Shown: one piece after another, positions 1 to 8,597 of the stretch
Position numbering within the stretch: the stretch's first letter is position 1
How the letters are laid out: the number at the start of each line of letters is the position of its first letter
Assembly (NCBI RefSeq): GCF_002072105.2
Contig: NZ_MTBC01000003.1
Coordinates: forward strand, 310,001-374,000
From: Croceivirga radicis
GTDB lineage: Bacteria; Bacteroidota; Bacteroidia; Flavobacteriales; Flavobacteriaceae
DNA: 64,000 nucleotides
Direction of reading: 5' to 3'
Notes under the pieces: generated by a model
What the model saw: the letters and a program-made list of their open reading frames with translations, nothing else
What the model was told of the DNA's origin: nothing
The model's database searches: none
Translations under genes and position numbers: made by a program

Positions 1-252
1 AAATGGATTGAAGCATTGGGCGACTATATTAAATTGGTTACCGATGAAGCCAATATTGTAATTTTATCTACGATGAAATCTTTTGAAAAGCAATTACCGG
101 CTGATAAATTCTTAAGAATTCATAAATCCTACATCGTGAATTTGGAGAAGATTGAAAAGTTCAACAGTAAAAATGTTGAAGTGGGGGGAAGACAAATTCC
201 ATTAAGTAGAAACAAAAAAACTGAACTAGCGGAAGCATTAGCTAACGTGTAA
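1..252 (+). CDS. LytTR-family response regulator, C-terminal part (cut by window edge)
   Basis: The reading frame is open from base 1 and ends with TAA at 250-252, so the 5' part lies outside the window. The visible 83 residues form a LytTR DNA-binding domain: an EALGDYIKLV-type first strand, then FEKQLPADKFLRIHKSYIVN, then a PLSRNKK end. In LytR/AgrA-type regulators this domain follows a receiver domain and binds direct repeats upstream of targets. A receiver is expected upstream but cannot be seen. The gene is convergent with priA, with only 3 nt between the two stop codons. Its probable terminator lies inside the priA coding region at 307-346. Confidence 0.88.
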   Translation, partial: KWIEALGDYIKLVTDEANIVILSTMKSFEKQLPADKFLRIHKSYIVNLEKIEKFNSKNVEVGGRQIPLSRNKKTELAEALANV

Positions 253-255
253 GCC

Positions 256-2712
256 TTAAATGTGGTCTACATTGTAAACCACTTTAACGCTTCTATACCT
301 ACTAATAGCATCAAAAGATTGTTGTATTCTTTTGATGCTTTTTTTTGTGGCATGCACAGAACCTTTCTTCGGGAATTTTACAATAATATTTTTTAAATAT
401 TCATTACGTATCCTGGCTACCGCAGGATACTCTGGCCCCAAAACCTGACCTCTAATACTATTTCTTAAAGAAGCGGCAAACCATTCTGCCGCTTCGTTTA
501 ATTTATTATAATCCCTATCTTTTAAAGTAATCTTTACTATGCGTATTGCTGGCGGGTAATTAAACTGTTCTCTTTCATACACCTGTTCCGCAAACATTTT
601 TTCGTAATCATATGTAGATACTTGCTGCAATATTTGATGGTACGGATTATAGGTCTGTATAAGCACGTTACCTCTTTTATGTGTACGCCCTGCCCTACCG
701 GCAACTTGTACCATTAATTGAAAACTTTTTTCATGAGCCCTATAATCAGGAAAATTTAAAAGGGTATCTGCATTCATAATACCTACCAAACCAACATTCC
801 TAAAATCCAAACCTTTGGTTATCATTTGCGTACCCACCAGAATATCAATTTCCTTATTCTCAAAAGCAGCAATTAATTTAGCATATCCGTGCTTACCCCT
901 AGTGGTATCCAAATCCATCCGGGCGGTATTATGGCTTGGAAAAATAGCTTTTAATTCTTGTTCTATTTGTTCGGTTCCAAAACCCTTGGTATCTAATGTT
1001 GTATTTCCGCATGCCTCACATGTTTTGGGTTGCAACACATGGTAACCACAATAATGACAACGCATTTGCCCCCTGCGTTGATGATAGGTAAGGCTTACAT
1101 CGCAATTTGGGCATTGCATAGCATGCCCACAGGTAGTACATTCTACAATTGGAGCAAACCCCCTCCTGTTTTGAAAAAGAATAATTTGTTCTTTTTCTTC
1201 CAATGCCTCCGTCATTGCCTTAATTAAGCGCTCAGAAAAATGACCATTCATCCTTTTTTTACGGGTAGCCTCTTTTATATCTACCAATTCTATAGTTGGC
1301 ATAAAAACATTGCCAAACCTACGCTCTATTTTTGCTAGACCGTACTTACCTTTAATTGCATTGAAATAACTTTCTAAGCTAGGTGTTGCGCTACCCAATA
1401 AGCAATCTGCTTTATGCAATTGGGCCAAAACAATACCCGCATCTCTTGCGTGGTAACGTGGTGCGGGATCAAATTGCTTAAAAGAAGTTTCGTGTTCCTC
1501 ATCTATAACTAATAGACCAAGATTAGAAAAAGGCAAGTATAATGCGGAACGTGCTCCTATAACTACTTGGGCTGAATCTTTTTGGTTAAGTACGTTATTC
1601 CAAACCTCTACCCTTTCATTACTATTGTATTTTGAATGGTAAACTGCAACTTTATTACCAAAGTATTTTTTTAACCGATTTATTAATTGTGTAGTAAGTG
1701 CTATTTCTGGCAATAGATACAATACTTGTTGCCCTTTTGCTATAGCAGTTGCTATTAGTTTTAAGTAAACCTCTGTTTTTCCCGAAGCGGTAACCCCGTA
1801 CAGCAAACTAATCTTATGCTCATTAAAAGTATCGATTATGGTATTGAGGGCATTTTGCTGTAAATCGTTTAAGGTAACCGCGGCTATATCTTTCTCCTTA
1901 TCACCAAAAGACACACGGTCTTCTTCTACATGATAAAAATCGAAAATACCTTTATCTACAAGCGCACGTATAACCGCCTTGGAAACATTACCCTCTTTTT
2001 CTAGTTGACTTTCTTTTATAGGTTTCTTTGTTTCACTAAATAGCTGAAAATAACTAAGAATTGCTTTACTCTGCTTTGGCGCACGGGATAATTGAGTTAA
2101 TACGGCTTCTAATTTCTCTTCTGCCTCGTAAGCCGCATTGAGTTTTACATATTTACTGGTTTTGGGTGAGTATTTTTCTCTGATTTCTTCCTTTAAGGAA
2201 ACTATATCTTTGGCAACCAACCGTTGTATTACCGGTAAAACGGTCTTCTTGCCCAAAATAGCTATCAAATCCTTGATCTGTAAAGAAGATTGATTGGATA
2301 ATGCCTCTACCACCAAAAACTCATCATCATCTAATAGGGTATCTTCCAAGTTTTCTATTTGTTTAGGAAGAATAAGGGTTTCACTTTCTAACAATAGCCC
2401 ACTTGGCAAACCACTGCGTACCACCTCACCTAATGTACACATGTAATAAGACGAAATCCACTGCCAATGTTCAAGTTGTTGTTGGGTTACAACAGGAGCT
2501 TCATCTAGAATAGCTTCAATCTCTTTTGCCTCATAAGCGGTTGGTTTGTTATTGTGTACTGAATAAGCCAACGCAGTATAGATTTTAGCTTTACCAAAGG
2601 GTACGGCAACGCGCATTCCTTTTTTCAGAAATTTAGCTTCTTCTTCCGTAATACTATAGGTAAACAAGCGCTCTACCGGTATTGGCAGAATCACATCCAA
2701 GAAAAATTGCAT
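256..2712 (-). CDS. priA: Primosomal protein N' (replication restart helicase PriA)
   Basis: PriA is a 3'-5' DNA helicase that recognises stalled forks and reloads the replicative helicase. The 818-residue length is normal for Bacteroidetes. It shows an N-terminal 3' DNA-binding region, a Walker A GVTASGKTE near residue 305, a DEEH box near 402, and a zinc-binding insert with eight cysteines at about 524-565 (CTTCGHAMQCPNC, CHYCG, CEACG). A C-terminal helicase lobe follows, with GTQMITKGLDF and QVAGRAGR motifs. It is the last gene of the nadC-yihY-DUF2147-priA run, 9 nt after DUF2147. Its last roughly 30 codons also encode the terminator of the opposite gene. Confidence 0.97.
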   Translation of the reverse strand: MQFFLDVILPIPVERLFTYSITEEEAKFLKKGMRVAVPFGKAKIYTALAYSVHNNKPTAYEAKEIEAILDEAPVVTQQQLEHWQWISSYYMCTLGEVVRSGLPSGLLLESETLILPKQIENLEDTLLDDDEFLVVEALSNQSSLQIKDLIAILGKKTVLPVIQRLVAKDIVSLKEEIREKYSPKTSKYVKLNAAYEAEEKLEAVLTQLSRAPKQSKAILSYFQLFSETKKPIKESQLEKEGNVSKAVIRALVDKGIFDFYHVEEDRVSFGDKEKDIAAVTLNDLQQNALNTIIDTFNEHKISLLYGVTASGKTEVYLKLIATAIAKGQQVLYLLPEIALTTQLINRLKKYFGNKVAVYHSKYNSNERVEVWNNVLNQKDSAQVVIGARSALYLPFSNLGLLVIDEEHETSFKQFDPAPRYHARDAGIVLAQLHKADCLLGSATPSLESYFNAIKGKYGLAKIERRFGNVFMPTIELVDIKEATRKKRMNGHFSERLIKAMTEALEEKEQIILFQNRRGFAPIVECTTCGHAMQCPNCDVSLTYHQRRGQMRCHYCGYHVLQPKTCEACGNTTLDTKGFGTEQIEQELKAIFPSHNTARMDLDTTRGKHGYAKLIAAFENKEIDILVGTQMITKGLDFRNVGLVGIMNADTLLNFPDYRAHEKSFQLMVQVAGRAGRTHKRGNVLIQTYNPYHQILQQVSTYDYEKMFAEQVYEREQFNYPPAIRIVKITLKDRDYNKLNEAAEWFAASLRNSIRGQVLGPEYPAVARIRNEYLKNIIVKFPKKGSVHATKKSIKRIQQSFDAISRYRSVKVVYNVDHI
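307..346 (+). terminator. Intrinsic terminator of the LytTR gene, inside priA
   Basis: A perfect 12-bp stem (307-318 with 328-339) encloses a 9-nt loop and runs into eight T residues (339-346). The T-run orientation suits transcription from the upstream LytTR gene. The element lies wholly within the 3' coding end of the oppositely oriented priA gene. Confidence 0.8.
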
Positions 2713-2721
2713 CGTACTTTT

Positions 2722-3153
2722 TTAATCTTCTACACGCTCCCAGGTCTGTGTTCTATGCAAAAACGCTAGATAACCCCTAACTTTTAACTTAGACTCATCG
2801 TCTGGGTCTAACCAAATCTTACCTCTAAAAGTCATACCCTGTTCTGGGTCAAACAATCGCTTACCCTTATAAACCCCATCGTCATCTGCCTCAAAATGGG
2901 TTATAATTTCCATTCCCAAGATAGGTTTGTCCTTTAAATCGCCATCACATTTTTCGCACAGCGCACCTTGCTTATCTTTCTGCAACACTTTTACAATCTT
3001 GCCGTATAGGGCATCACCCTTTTTATATAATTGTATAATAGCTTTAGAATCACCATTGCGGTCATCTATTGTTTTCCATTTACCAACAATCTGCCCCTGT
3101 GTTAAAAACGGCAATACAATTAAAATGATTATTAGTCCTATATTTTTAAACAT
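2722..3153 (-). CDS. DUF2147 domain secreted protein
   Basis: The product (143 residues from the chosen ATG) has a signal peptide (MFKNIGLIIILIVLPFLTQG). A DUF2147 domain follows, beginning IVGKWKTIDDRNGDSKAIIQ, with the conserved GMEII, two-Cys CEKC and a C-terminal FLHRTQTWERV. DUF2147 proteins are small periplasmic or secreted beta-rich proteins of unknown function. I chose the ATG at 3153 because it directly precedes the signal peptide; the frame extends to 3201 but would add a charged, unlikely N-terminus. The start overlaps the end of the YihY gene by 8 nt, which suggests translational coupling. Confidence 0.85.
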   Translation of the reverse strand: MFKNIGLIIILIVLPFLTQGQIVGKWKTIDDRNGDSKAIIQLYKKGDALYGKIVKVLQKDKQGALCEKCDGDLKDKPILGMEIITHFEADDDGVYKGKRLFDPEQGMTFRGKIWLDPDDESKLKVRGYLAFLHRTQTWERVED

Positions 3154-4126
3154 TTTCTTTGGCTCTATTAACATTTTTTCTAAGTGAGTTAAGTGTTGCA
3201 TTTAGCTCAAACCCCAACAATAATATATTGGCATTTAGCCATATAAAAACCATGAGGATTAATAAGCCTCCTAAAGCACCATACAACTCATTATAGCGTG
3301 CAAACTTTTCTACATAAAACCCAAATAGGTAGGAGGTTAAGATAAACAAAATAGTAGTGACCAAGGCCCCAACAGAAAAAAAACGGGCATGTCTGCCTTC
3401 TACCGTTCCAAAATAGTACAATATAGCTGTAAACAAATACGTAAGAATCAAGAAGAAAAATATCTTACCAATTTGTACACCCAACGCGTCACCAGCTTCT
3501 ACATTGTACCCAAATCTTCTGCCAAAATATTCCGTAGTATATTCTATGATGTAAAATTCAAAATAGACAAAAGCTACAGCCCCTATAATCAATAATATGG
3601 ACAAAATTATGCCAACCATTAGGGCATATGCATATTGCCTAAAAAAGTTTCGGGTTAATTCTACATGATACGAATTTTCAAATCCACTGAAAATACTGTT
3701 AACGCCGTTAGCCACCAAGAAAATACTTAATAGAAAGGCAGAAGAAAGTAATCCGCCTCTTTTTTGGTCTTTTATCTGTTGGTATATCTCACTAAAATAA
3801 TCGCCCGTAGCGGTTGGCAAAAAAGATTCTAGAAACAATAAAAATTGCGTATCAAAATTCTCATTTCCTACACTTACGTAAGGTATTAAGAATGGCACCA
3901 GGGTAACCAAAAAAATAAGTAGCGGAAATAGCGCCATAAACAAACTAAAGGCAATGGAACCCGCCCTGCTACTTAATGCACCTTTTACTACCCCTACAAT
4001 GTAAATTTCTGCTAAGTCATAGATAGAAAGTCCTTCAAAACCAGGCAACCTAATTTGCTTTAAGGCTTTAACACCCCAATTTACTATGGGGATTTTTTCT
4101 AACTGTTCTTCTATTTCTTTAGACAT
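3146..4126 (-). CDS. YihY/BrkB family inner-membrane protein
   Basis: This 326-residue polytopic protein has about six hydrophobic segments. The family-typical SRAGSIAFSLFMALFPLLIF comes near residue 55, and LYGALGGLLILMVFIWLNAN comes near the C-terminus. YihY/BrkB proteins (once misnamed ribonuclease BN) are membrane proteins of unresolved function, possibly transporters. It abuts nadC with no spacer and overlaps the DUF2147 gene, so it sits in the middle of the four-gene reverse operon. Confidence 0.93.
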   Translation of the reverse strand: MSKEIEEQLEKIPIVNWGVKALKQIRLPGFEGLSIYDLAEIYIVGVVKGALSSRAGSIAFSLFMALFPLLIFLVTLVPFLIPYVSVGNENFDTQFLLFLESFLPTATGDYFSEIYQQIKDQKRGGLLSSAFLLSIFLVANGVNSIFSGFENSYHVELTRNFFRQYAYALMVGIILSILLIIGAVAFVYFEFYIIEYTTEYFGRRFGYNVEAGDALGVQIGKIFFFLILTYLFTAILYYFGTVEGRHARFFSVGALVTTILFILTSYLFGFYVEKFARYNELYGALGGLLILMVFIWLNANILLLGFELNATLNSLRKNVNRAKENV

Positions 4127-4984
4127 TTAAACAGCCTTTAAGCTCAAATCCATATTGTAAACAGAATGGGTTAGTGCGCCAGAAGAAATGTAATTAACAC
4201 CACATTCTGCATAATTTCTTATAGTGTCCTCATTAATACCTCCAGAAGATTCCGTTAGACATGTATCTCCAATTAGCGCAACCGCTTTTCTGGTATCTGC
4301 ATAATTAAAATTATCCAAGAGAATTCTATAAACACCAGGTGTTTTTAAAATAGTTTGCACTTCTTCTAAATCCCTAGCTTCTACTATAATTTTAAGGTTT
4401 CTATTTGTTTGCTCCAAGTAAGCCTTGGTTTTTTCAATGGCTTGGGTAATGCCACCGGCAAAATCTATATGATTGTCTTTTAGCATAACCATGTCATATA
4501 AAGCAAATCTATGATTTTCGCCTCCACCAATTTTAACCGCCCATTTCTCTAATGCCCTTATACCTGGAGTAGTTTTTCTGGTATCTAATATTTTTGTCTT
4601 GGTACCTTTTAAAAGATCTACAAAAAAGGCTGTTTTTGTAGCAATGGCACTCATACGCTGCATGGCATTTAAAACCAAGCGCTCTGCTTTTAAAATATTT
4701 TGCGAACTACCGCTTACGTAAAAAGCAATATCGCCATACTTTACCTGCGCACCATCTTCTAATAAGGTTTCAACTTCTAAGTTTGGGTCTACATAATTAA
4801 ACACCATCTTTGCAAATGCCACACCGGCCAAGACACCTTTGTCTTTTACCAATAACTTGGCTTTTCCGGTTGCCGTATCTGGTATACAGGCCAACGAGCT
4901 GTGGTCTCCATCTCCTACATCCTCTCTAATAGCATTACTTATTATATAATCTAACTCTTTTTTAAATTGTTCTTCAGAAATCAT
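4127..4984 (-). CDS. nadC: Nicotinate-nucleotide pyrophosphorylase, carboxylating
   Basis: NadC converts quinolinate and phosphoribosyl pyrophosphate to nicotinate mononucleotide in de novo NAD synthesis. Recognisable blocks are REDVGDGDHSS near the N-terminus, LNAMQRMSAIAT, the substrate-binding DTRKTTPGIRALEKWAVKIG, KDNHI, and the barrel-end TESSGGI and GVNYISSGALTHS. I prefer the ATG at 4984 (MISEEQFKKEL) because the 13-residue extension to 5023 is not family-like. It is the first gene of the nadC-yihY-DUF2147-priA operon. No nadA or nadB is nearby. Confidence 0.96.
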   Translation of the reverse strand: MISEEQFKKELDYIISNAIREDVGDGDHSSLACIPDTATGKAKLLVKDKGVLAGVAFAKMVFNYVDPNLEVETLLEDGAQVKYGDIAFYVSGSSQNILKAERLVLNAMQRMSAIATKTAFFVDLLKGTKTKILDTRKTTPGIRALEKWAVKIGGGENHRFALYDMVMLKDNHIDFAGGITQAIEKTKAYLEQTNRNLKIIVEARDLEEVQTILKTPGVYRILLDNFNYADTRKAVALIGDTCLTESSGGINEDTIRNYAECGVNYISSGALTHSVYNMDLSLKAV

Positions 4985-5046
4985 GCAAAGGCTTTTGGCT
5001 AATTTAATAAAAATGGCAACCAAAAAAAGCGCTCAACTACAAATGG

Positions 5047-5054
5047 TACTTTTG
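5047..5054 (+). promoter_or_regulatory. Bacteroidetes -7 box upstream of rlmH
   Basis: TACTTTTG matches TAnnTTTG and ends 20 nt before the rlmH ATG. No good TTG element lies at the expected distance upstream, so this is a partial match only. Confidence 0.45.
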
Positions 5055-5074
5055 TAATTAATTATCTTGTGAAG

Positions 5075-5548
5075 ATGAAAATACAAGTAGTTGCCATAGG
5101 TAAAACAGATAAGAAAGAATTAAACACCCTTATTGAACACTACACCAATAGGTTAACACATTATGTTCCTTTTGATTTAATCATTATTCCCGACATTAAA
5201 AATGTTAAGAACCTTTCTGAAATGGAACAAAAAAAGAAAGAGGGCGAATTAATCTTGGCCAAACTACAACCTGCGGACCATCTTTGTCTTTTAGATGAAA
5301 ATGGTAAACAATTTTCTTCGGTAGGTTTTTCAGAAATACTTCAAAAACGAATGAATAGCGGTATTAAAAATCTAATTTTTGTTATTGGAGGACCCTACGG
5401 CTTTAGTGATGCACTCTATGCACGTGCCAATAGTAAGATTAGTTTATCCAAAATGACCTTCTCTCACCAAATGGTGCGCCTTTTTACTATTGAACAAATT
5501 TATCGAGCATTTACGATTCTACGGAACGAGCCTTATCACCATCGCTAA
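5075..5548 (+). CDS. rlmH: 23S rRNA pseudouridine-1915 N3-methyltransferase
   Basis: RlmH is a SPOUT-knot SAM methyltransferase that modifies helix 69 of 23S rRNA on the 70S ribosome. The 157-residue product starts MKIQVVAIGKTDKKEL and contains the SAM-binding knot (LLDENGKQFSS, FVIGGPYGFSDALYARA). It ends with the family-typical MTFSHQMVRLFTIEQIYRA and LRNEPYHHR. I use the ATG at 5075; an in-frame GTG lies two codons upstream. Its last 38 nt overlap the end of the opposite-strand gene at 5511. A weak 5-bp hairpin followed by a T-rich stretch (5544-5565) may end its transcript inside that gene. Confidence 0.97.
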   Translation: MKIQVVAIGKTDKKELNTLIEHYTNRLTHYVPFDLIIIPDIKNVKNLSEMEQKKKEGELILAKLQPADHLCLLDENGKQFSSVGFSEILQKRMNSGIKNLIFVIGGPYGFSDALYARANSKISLSKMTFSHQMVRLFTIEQIYRAFTILRNEPYHHR

Positions 5549-6428
5549 TTTTGTTAGCACTTTTTAATAAGGTCTTTATTTTAGAGGCAATAGAAGTGTC
5601 TGTATTTTTTGGTTTTTCCGTGGCAAAAGCTGCGGTCATATTCTCAGAAACCTTATTTAATTCTTCTAGCTCCTCACCAATAAAATGCATGATTTCTTGG
5701 CGACGTTCTACGTTCTTTTCTACTTTTAACACAAACTTTAAATCGTTGATATTGCGCATATGCGAACTAAAAGCATGGGTATGATGCCAGGCTAGTTTGG
5801 TTAGTTTCTGTTTGTGGTCCGCAAGCTTTGAAATAATTGGATTTACCACAAAAAATATTTCAAAAAGCAAGATTAAAATAGAAAAGATAGCCAATTCTAA
5901 CTCCAATATTTTTAAGGATTGAAATTCCTGTTCTGACTGAATTTGAAATTGCATGGTAATTTCGTCCATGATTTGAACAAAACGATTAACCCGAAACGTA
6001 ACGTCTGCTTCTGTTAATCTTGAAATACCTTCCCTATTAAAAAATTTAGATTTTAGCCATATAAAGTTTGGATGCAACCGCTCAAAGTTCGCCTCTATTT
6101 CTGAATTATCAAGTTGAGAAATATTCAAATTAGGACTTCCATCTTGCAGTAACTTAATGGAAGATTCTATCTTATTGAGCAAATACGTAATTTCACCATA
6201 ATTGCACTTATTTAAACGACAAGTATAGTATTCTGCCAATAATTTTTGCCCTAACATTCTTTGTTTACCAGAAAGGTTTACCACCTTGGCTCTACCTTGT
6301 TCTTTTTTAAAAGCGTACTGCGTTATGGATTGATTTACCACGGTAATCACTAGTATTGTTATTACTAATAGATAGTACGCTCTAAAACTTTGGTTCCAAG
6401 GTTTTTTCATAAAAAAAAGCTTAATCAT
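5511..6428 (-). CDS. Membrane sensor-like protein with PilJ/NarX-type N-terminal domain and no output domain
   Basis: The 305-residue protein has one membrane helix near residues 18-35, then an extracytoplasmic helical region, then a second helix (AIFSILILLFEIFFVVNP) near residue 185. The extracytoplasmic part contains VNLSGKQRMLGQKLLAEYYT, which matches the N-terminal domain of type IV pili methyl-accepting transducers and NarX-like sensors. The cytoplasmic tail, with HHTHAFSSHMRNI and ELEELNKVSENM, resembles a histidine-kinase dimerisation region. No ATP-binding domain follows. ATG codons at 6428 and 6410 are both possible; the second starts MKKPWN, just before the first membrane helix. Function is unknown. 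Confidence 0.75.
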   Translation of the reverse strand: MIKLFFMKKPWNQSFRAYYLLVITILVITVVNQSITQYAFKKEQGRAKVVNLSGKQRMLGQKLLAEYYTCRLNKCNYGEITYLLNKIESSIKLLQDGSPNLNISQLDNSEIEANFERLHPNFIWLKSKFFNREGISRLTEADVTFRVNRFVQIMDEITMQFQIQSEQEFQSLKILELELAIFSILILLFEIFFVVNPIISKLADHKQKLTKLAWHHTHAFSSHMRNINDLKFVLKVEKNVERRQEIMHFIGEELEELNKVSENMTAAFATEKPKNTDTSIASKIKTLLKSANKISDGDKARSVES

Positions 6429-6492
6429 AAGATATTTCTTACAAATTAAGCTTTGAAAATTAGTTGTAAAGAATATTTGTTGCGAACCGTTA

Positions 6493-6527
6493 AAAAGTAG
6501 CCACCAATATTAAATTACTAGTGGTGG
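6493..6527 (-). terminator. Possible terminator after serA
   Basis: On the minus strand a CCACCA/TGGTGG stem (6501-6506 with 6522-6527) with a 15-nt loop is followed by a T-rich tract, just after the serA stop codon. The large loop makes this moderate evidence only. Confidence 0.45.
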
Positions 6528-6535
6528 AACAATTT

Positions 6536-8428
6536 TTAATACAACACCCTAAATTTTAGGGTATGGTTAATTGCCTTAAGTTCTTGGATTACTTCCTTGT
6601 TATAGTCTTTATCTAAATCCGTAATAACATAACCAACATCTGGATCAGTTGATAAGTATTGCCCAGAAATATTCATTTCATATTTGGCCAAAATTTCATT
6701 GATTTTTGCCATTACACCAGGAACATTTTTATGGGTATGTAAAAAACGATGTGAATTTTGCTGTTTTGGCAATCTTATGTTTGGAAAATTAACCGCATCT
6801 ACAGTAGTACCAGAATTAATATACTCCATTATTTTATTGGGTACAAACTCTGCGATGTCTTTTTGGGCCTCTTCTGTACTTCCACCAATATGTGGGGTTA
6901 AAATCACATTTTCTAAACCGGCCAATTCTGTAAAGAACTCACCATTACTTCTTGGCTCCTCTGGATAAACATCTACTGCCGCACCACCTATTTTACCACT
7001 TTTTAGTGCCGCCGCCAAAGCAGAAATATCTACTACAAATCCCCTAGAAAGGTTAATAAGCATGGCACCATCCCTCATTTGGCTAATTTCTTTTTCGCCA
7101 ATAAAGTTTTCGTTGTCCTTATTGTCATCTATATGCAAAGTAACCACATCTGATAGTCCCAAAAGTTCTTCAAGTGAGTTGCATTTTACCGCATTACCCA
7201 AAGCCAATTGGTCAGAAACATCATAGTAATACACATGCATTCCTATTGCCTCTGCAAGTACGGAGAGTTGCTTACCAATATTACCATAACCAACAATACC
7301 TAAGTTTTTACCCCTAACCTCTTGAGAGTTCAAGGCTGTTTTAAACCATTTACCTTGGTGTATTTCTGTACTTCTAGCAAAAATACTTCGTTTAAGCATT
7401 ATTATTTGCCCTATAGCCAATTCTACCACAGAACGTGTGTTGCTATACGGTGCATTAAATACTACAACACCTTTCTTCTTAGCCGCATCCAAGTCTATTT
7501 GCGTGGTACCAATACAAAAAGCGCCCACTACCATTAAACGATCTGCTGCATCCAACACTTTCTGGGTAACCTGGGTTTTAGAACGTATACCCAAAACATG
7601 CACGCCCTTAATGCGCTCTATCAACTCTTCTTCTGGTAAAGCGTTTTTGATTAACTCTACAGAGAATCCTTCTTCTGATAAACGTTCTAACGCATCTGAA
7701 TGTACGTTCTCTAATAATAATATTTTAATCCTGTTCTTTGGGTAAGAAACTTTTCTTGGTAAATCGTTCACAAATAAAAATTCGTTTAGGTTAGGTGTTA
7801 CGTAATCGGCATTACTCGCCGCTTTTTCTCTATGTACATTTTCCGTATAGGCGAAAAATTTATCCGCTATGCCAGCTTCTCGCATTACATAGTCACTATA
7901 TCCATCTCCTATTACCTGTACTTCGCCCTCTAAATTTAAATCTTTAAGGCATTGTATTTTTCCATTGTGGGAAGACAAAACATTGTCTTCATCAAAGCCA
8001 ATAATATTACCATCCGCATCAAACTTAAAGGTATTTGCATACACACGTTCAGATGGAATATTTAGATCAGCCACTATAGGGTCTATAAATTCTTTAAATC
8101 CACAAGAAATAACATAAATATCCTCTGAATGATCATGAAAAAATGAGATGTTCTCCTCAATAGATTTAGACAACTTTTTTCTTAGCGCTGCAATTAAAGG
8201 TGCTAAATCTGCCTTATTGGCCTTTAACAATTTTATACGGCGCTCTAACGACTCTGTAAACGAAATATCACCATCTATTCCTAAATTGGTAATATTTTGA
8301 ATTTCTTCCAAAACCGCTTCCTTATCAGAACGGTCTTTAAGGGTCATTTCTGCCAAGACATCCAATGCCTCTACCCTAGTTAGGGTGCTATCAAAATCAA
8401 ATACGTATTTTCTTCCTGTTGCTATCAT
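6536..8428 (-). CDS. serA: SerB-SerA fusion: phosphoserine phosphatase domain + D-3-phosphoglycerate dehydrogenase + ACT
   Basis: The 630-residue protein joins two serine-pathway modules. Residues about 8-215 form a HAD phosphatase like SerB: DFDST at 11-15, Ser108 in VISCG, Lys157 in NGK, and GDGYSD at 174-179. Residues about 232-550 form phosphoglycerate dehydrogenase. Its NAD-binding GYGNIG motif is at 380-385, and the catalytic Arg462 (SRG), Glu491 (PEEP) and His513 (TPHIGG) are present. Residues about 560-630 form an ACT domain of the E. coli SerA kind (HKNVPGV, NISGQYL), which suggests serine feedback. SerA makes 3-phosphohydroxypyruvate and SerB uses phosphoserine, so a separate transaminase (SerC) must act between them; none is in the window. 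Confidence 0.93.
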   Translation of the reverse strand: MIATGRKYVFDFDSTLTRVEALDVLAEMTLKDRSDKEAVLEEIQNITNLGIDGDISFTESLERRIKLLKANKADLAPLIAALRKKLSKSIEENISFFHDHSEDIYVISCGFKEFIDPIVADLNIPSERVYANTFKFDADGNIIGFDEDNVLSSHNGKIQCLKDLNLEGEVQVIGDGYSDYVMREAGIADKFFAYTENVHREKAASNADYVTPNLNEFLFVNDLPRKVSYPKNRIKILLLENVHSDALERLSEEGFSVELIKNALPEEELIERIKGVHVLGIRSKTQVTQKVLDAADRLMVVGAFCIGTTQIDLDAAKKKGVVVFNAPYSNTRSVVELAIGQIIMLKRSIFARSTEIHQGKWFKTALNSQEVRGKNLGIVGYGNIGKQLSVLAEAIGMHVYYYDVSDQLALGNAVKCNSLEELLGLSDVVTLHIDDNKDNENFIGEKEISQMRDGAMLINLSRGFVVDISALAAALKSGKIGGAAVDVYPEEPRSNGEFFTELAGLENVILTPHIGGSTEEAQKDIAEFVPNKIMEYINSGTTVDAVNFPNIRLPKQQNSHRFLHTHKNVPGVMAKINEILAKYEMNISGQYLSTDPDVGYVITDLDKDYNKEVIQELKAINHTLKFRVLY

Positions 8429-8597
8429 GATAGGTTGTCAAAATAGAACTGTAAAATTATAGATTTTAAATGGCCAACCTACCTAAAAACGGATAAATCG
8501 AAGATTCTTATCTACTTATTAACAATTTGATTGTAAAATGTGCTTTGCATTACGTATAAATTAGCACGAAAGCGTTTTCTCTCAATTAAATCTGTAA

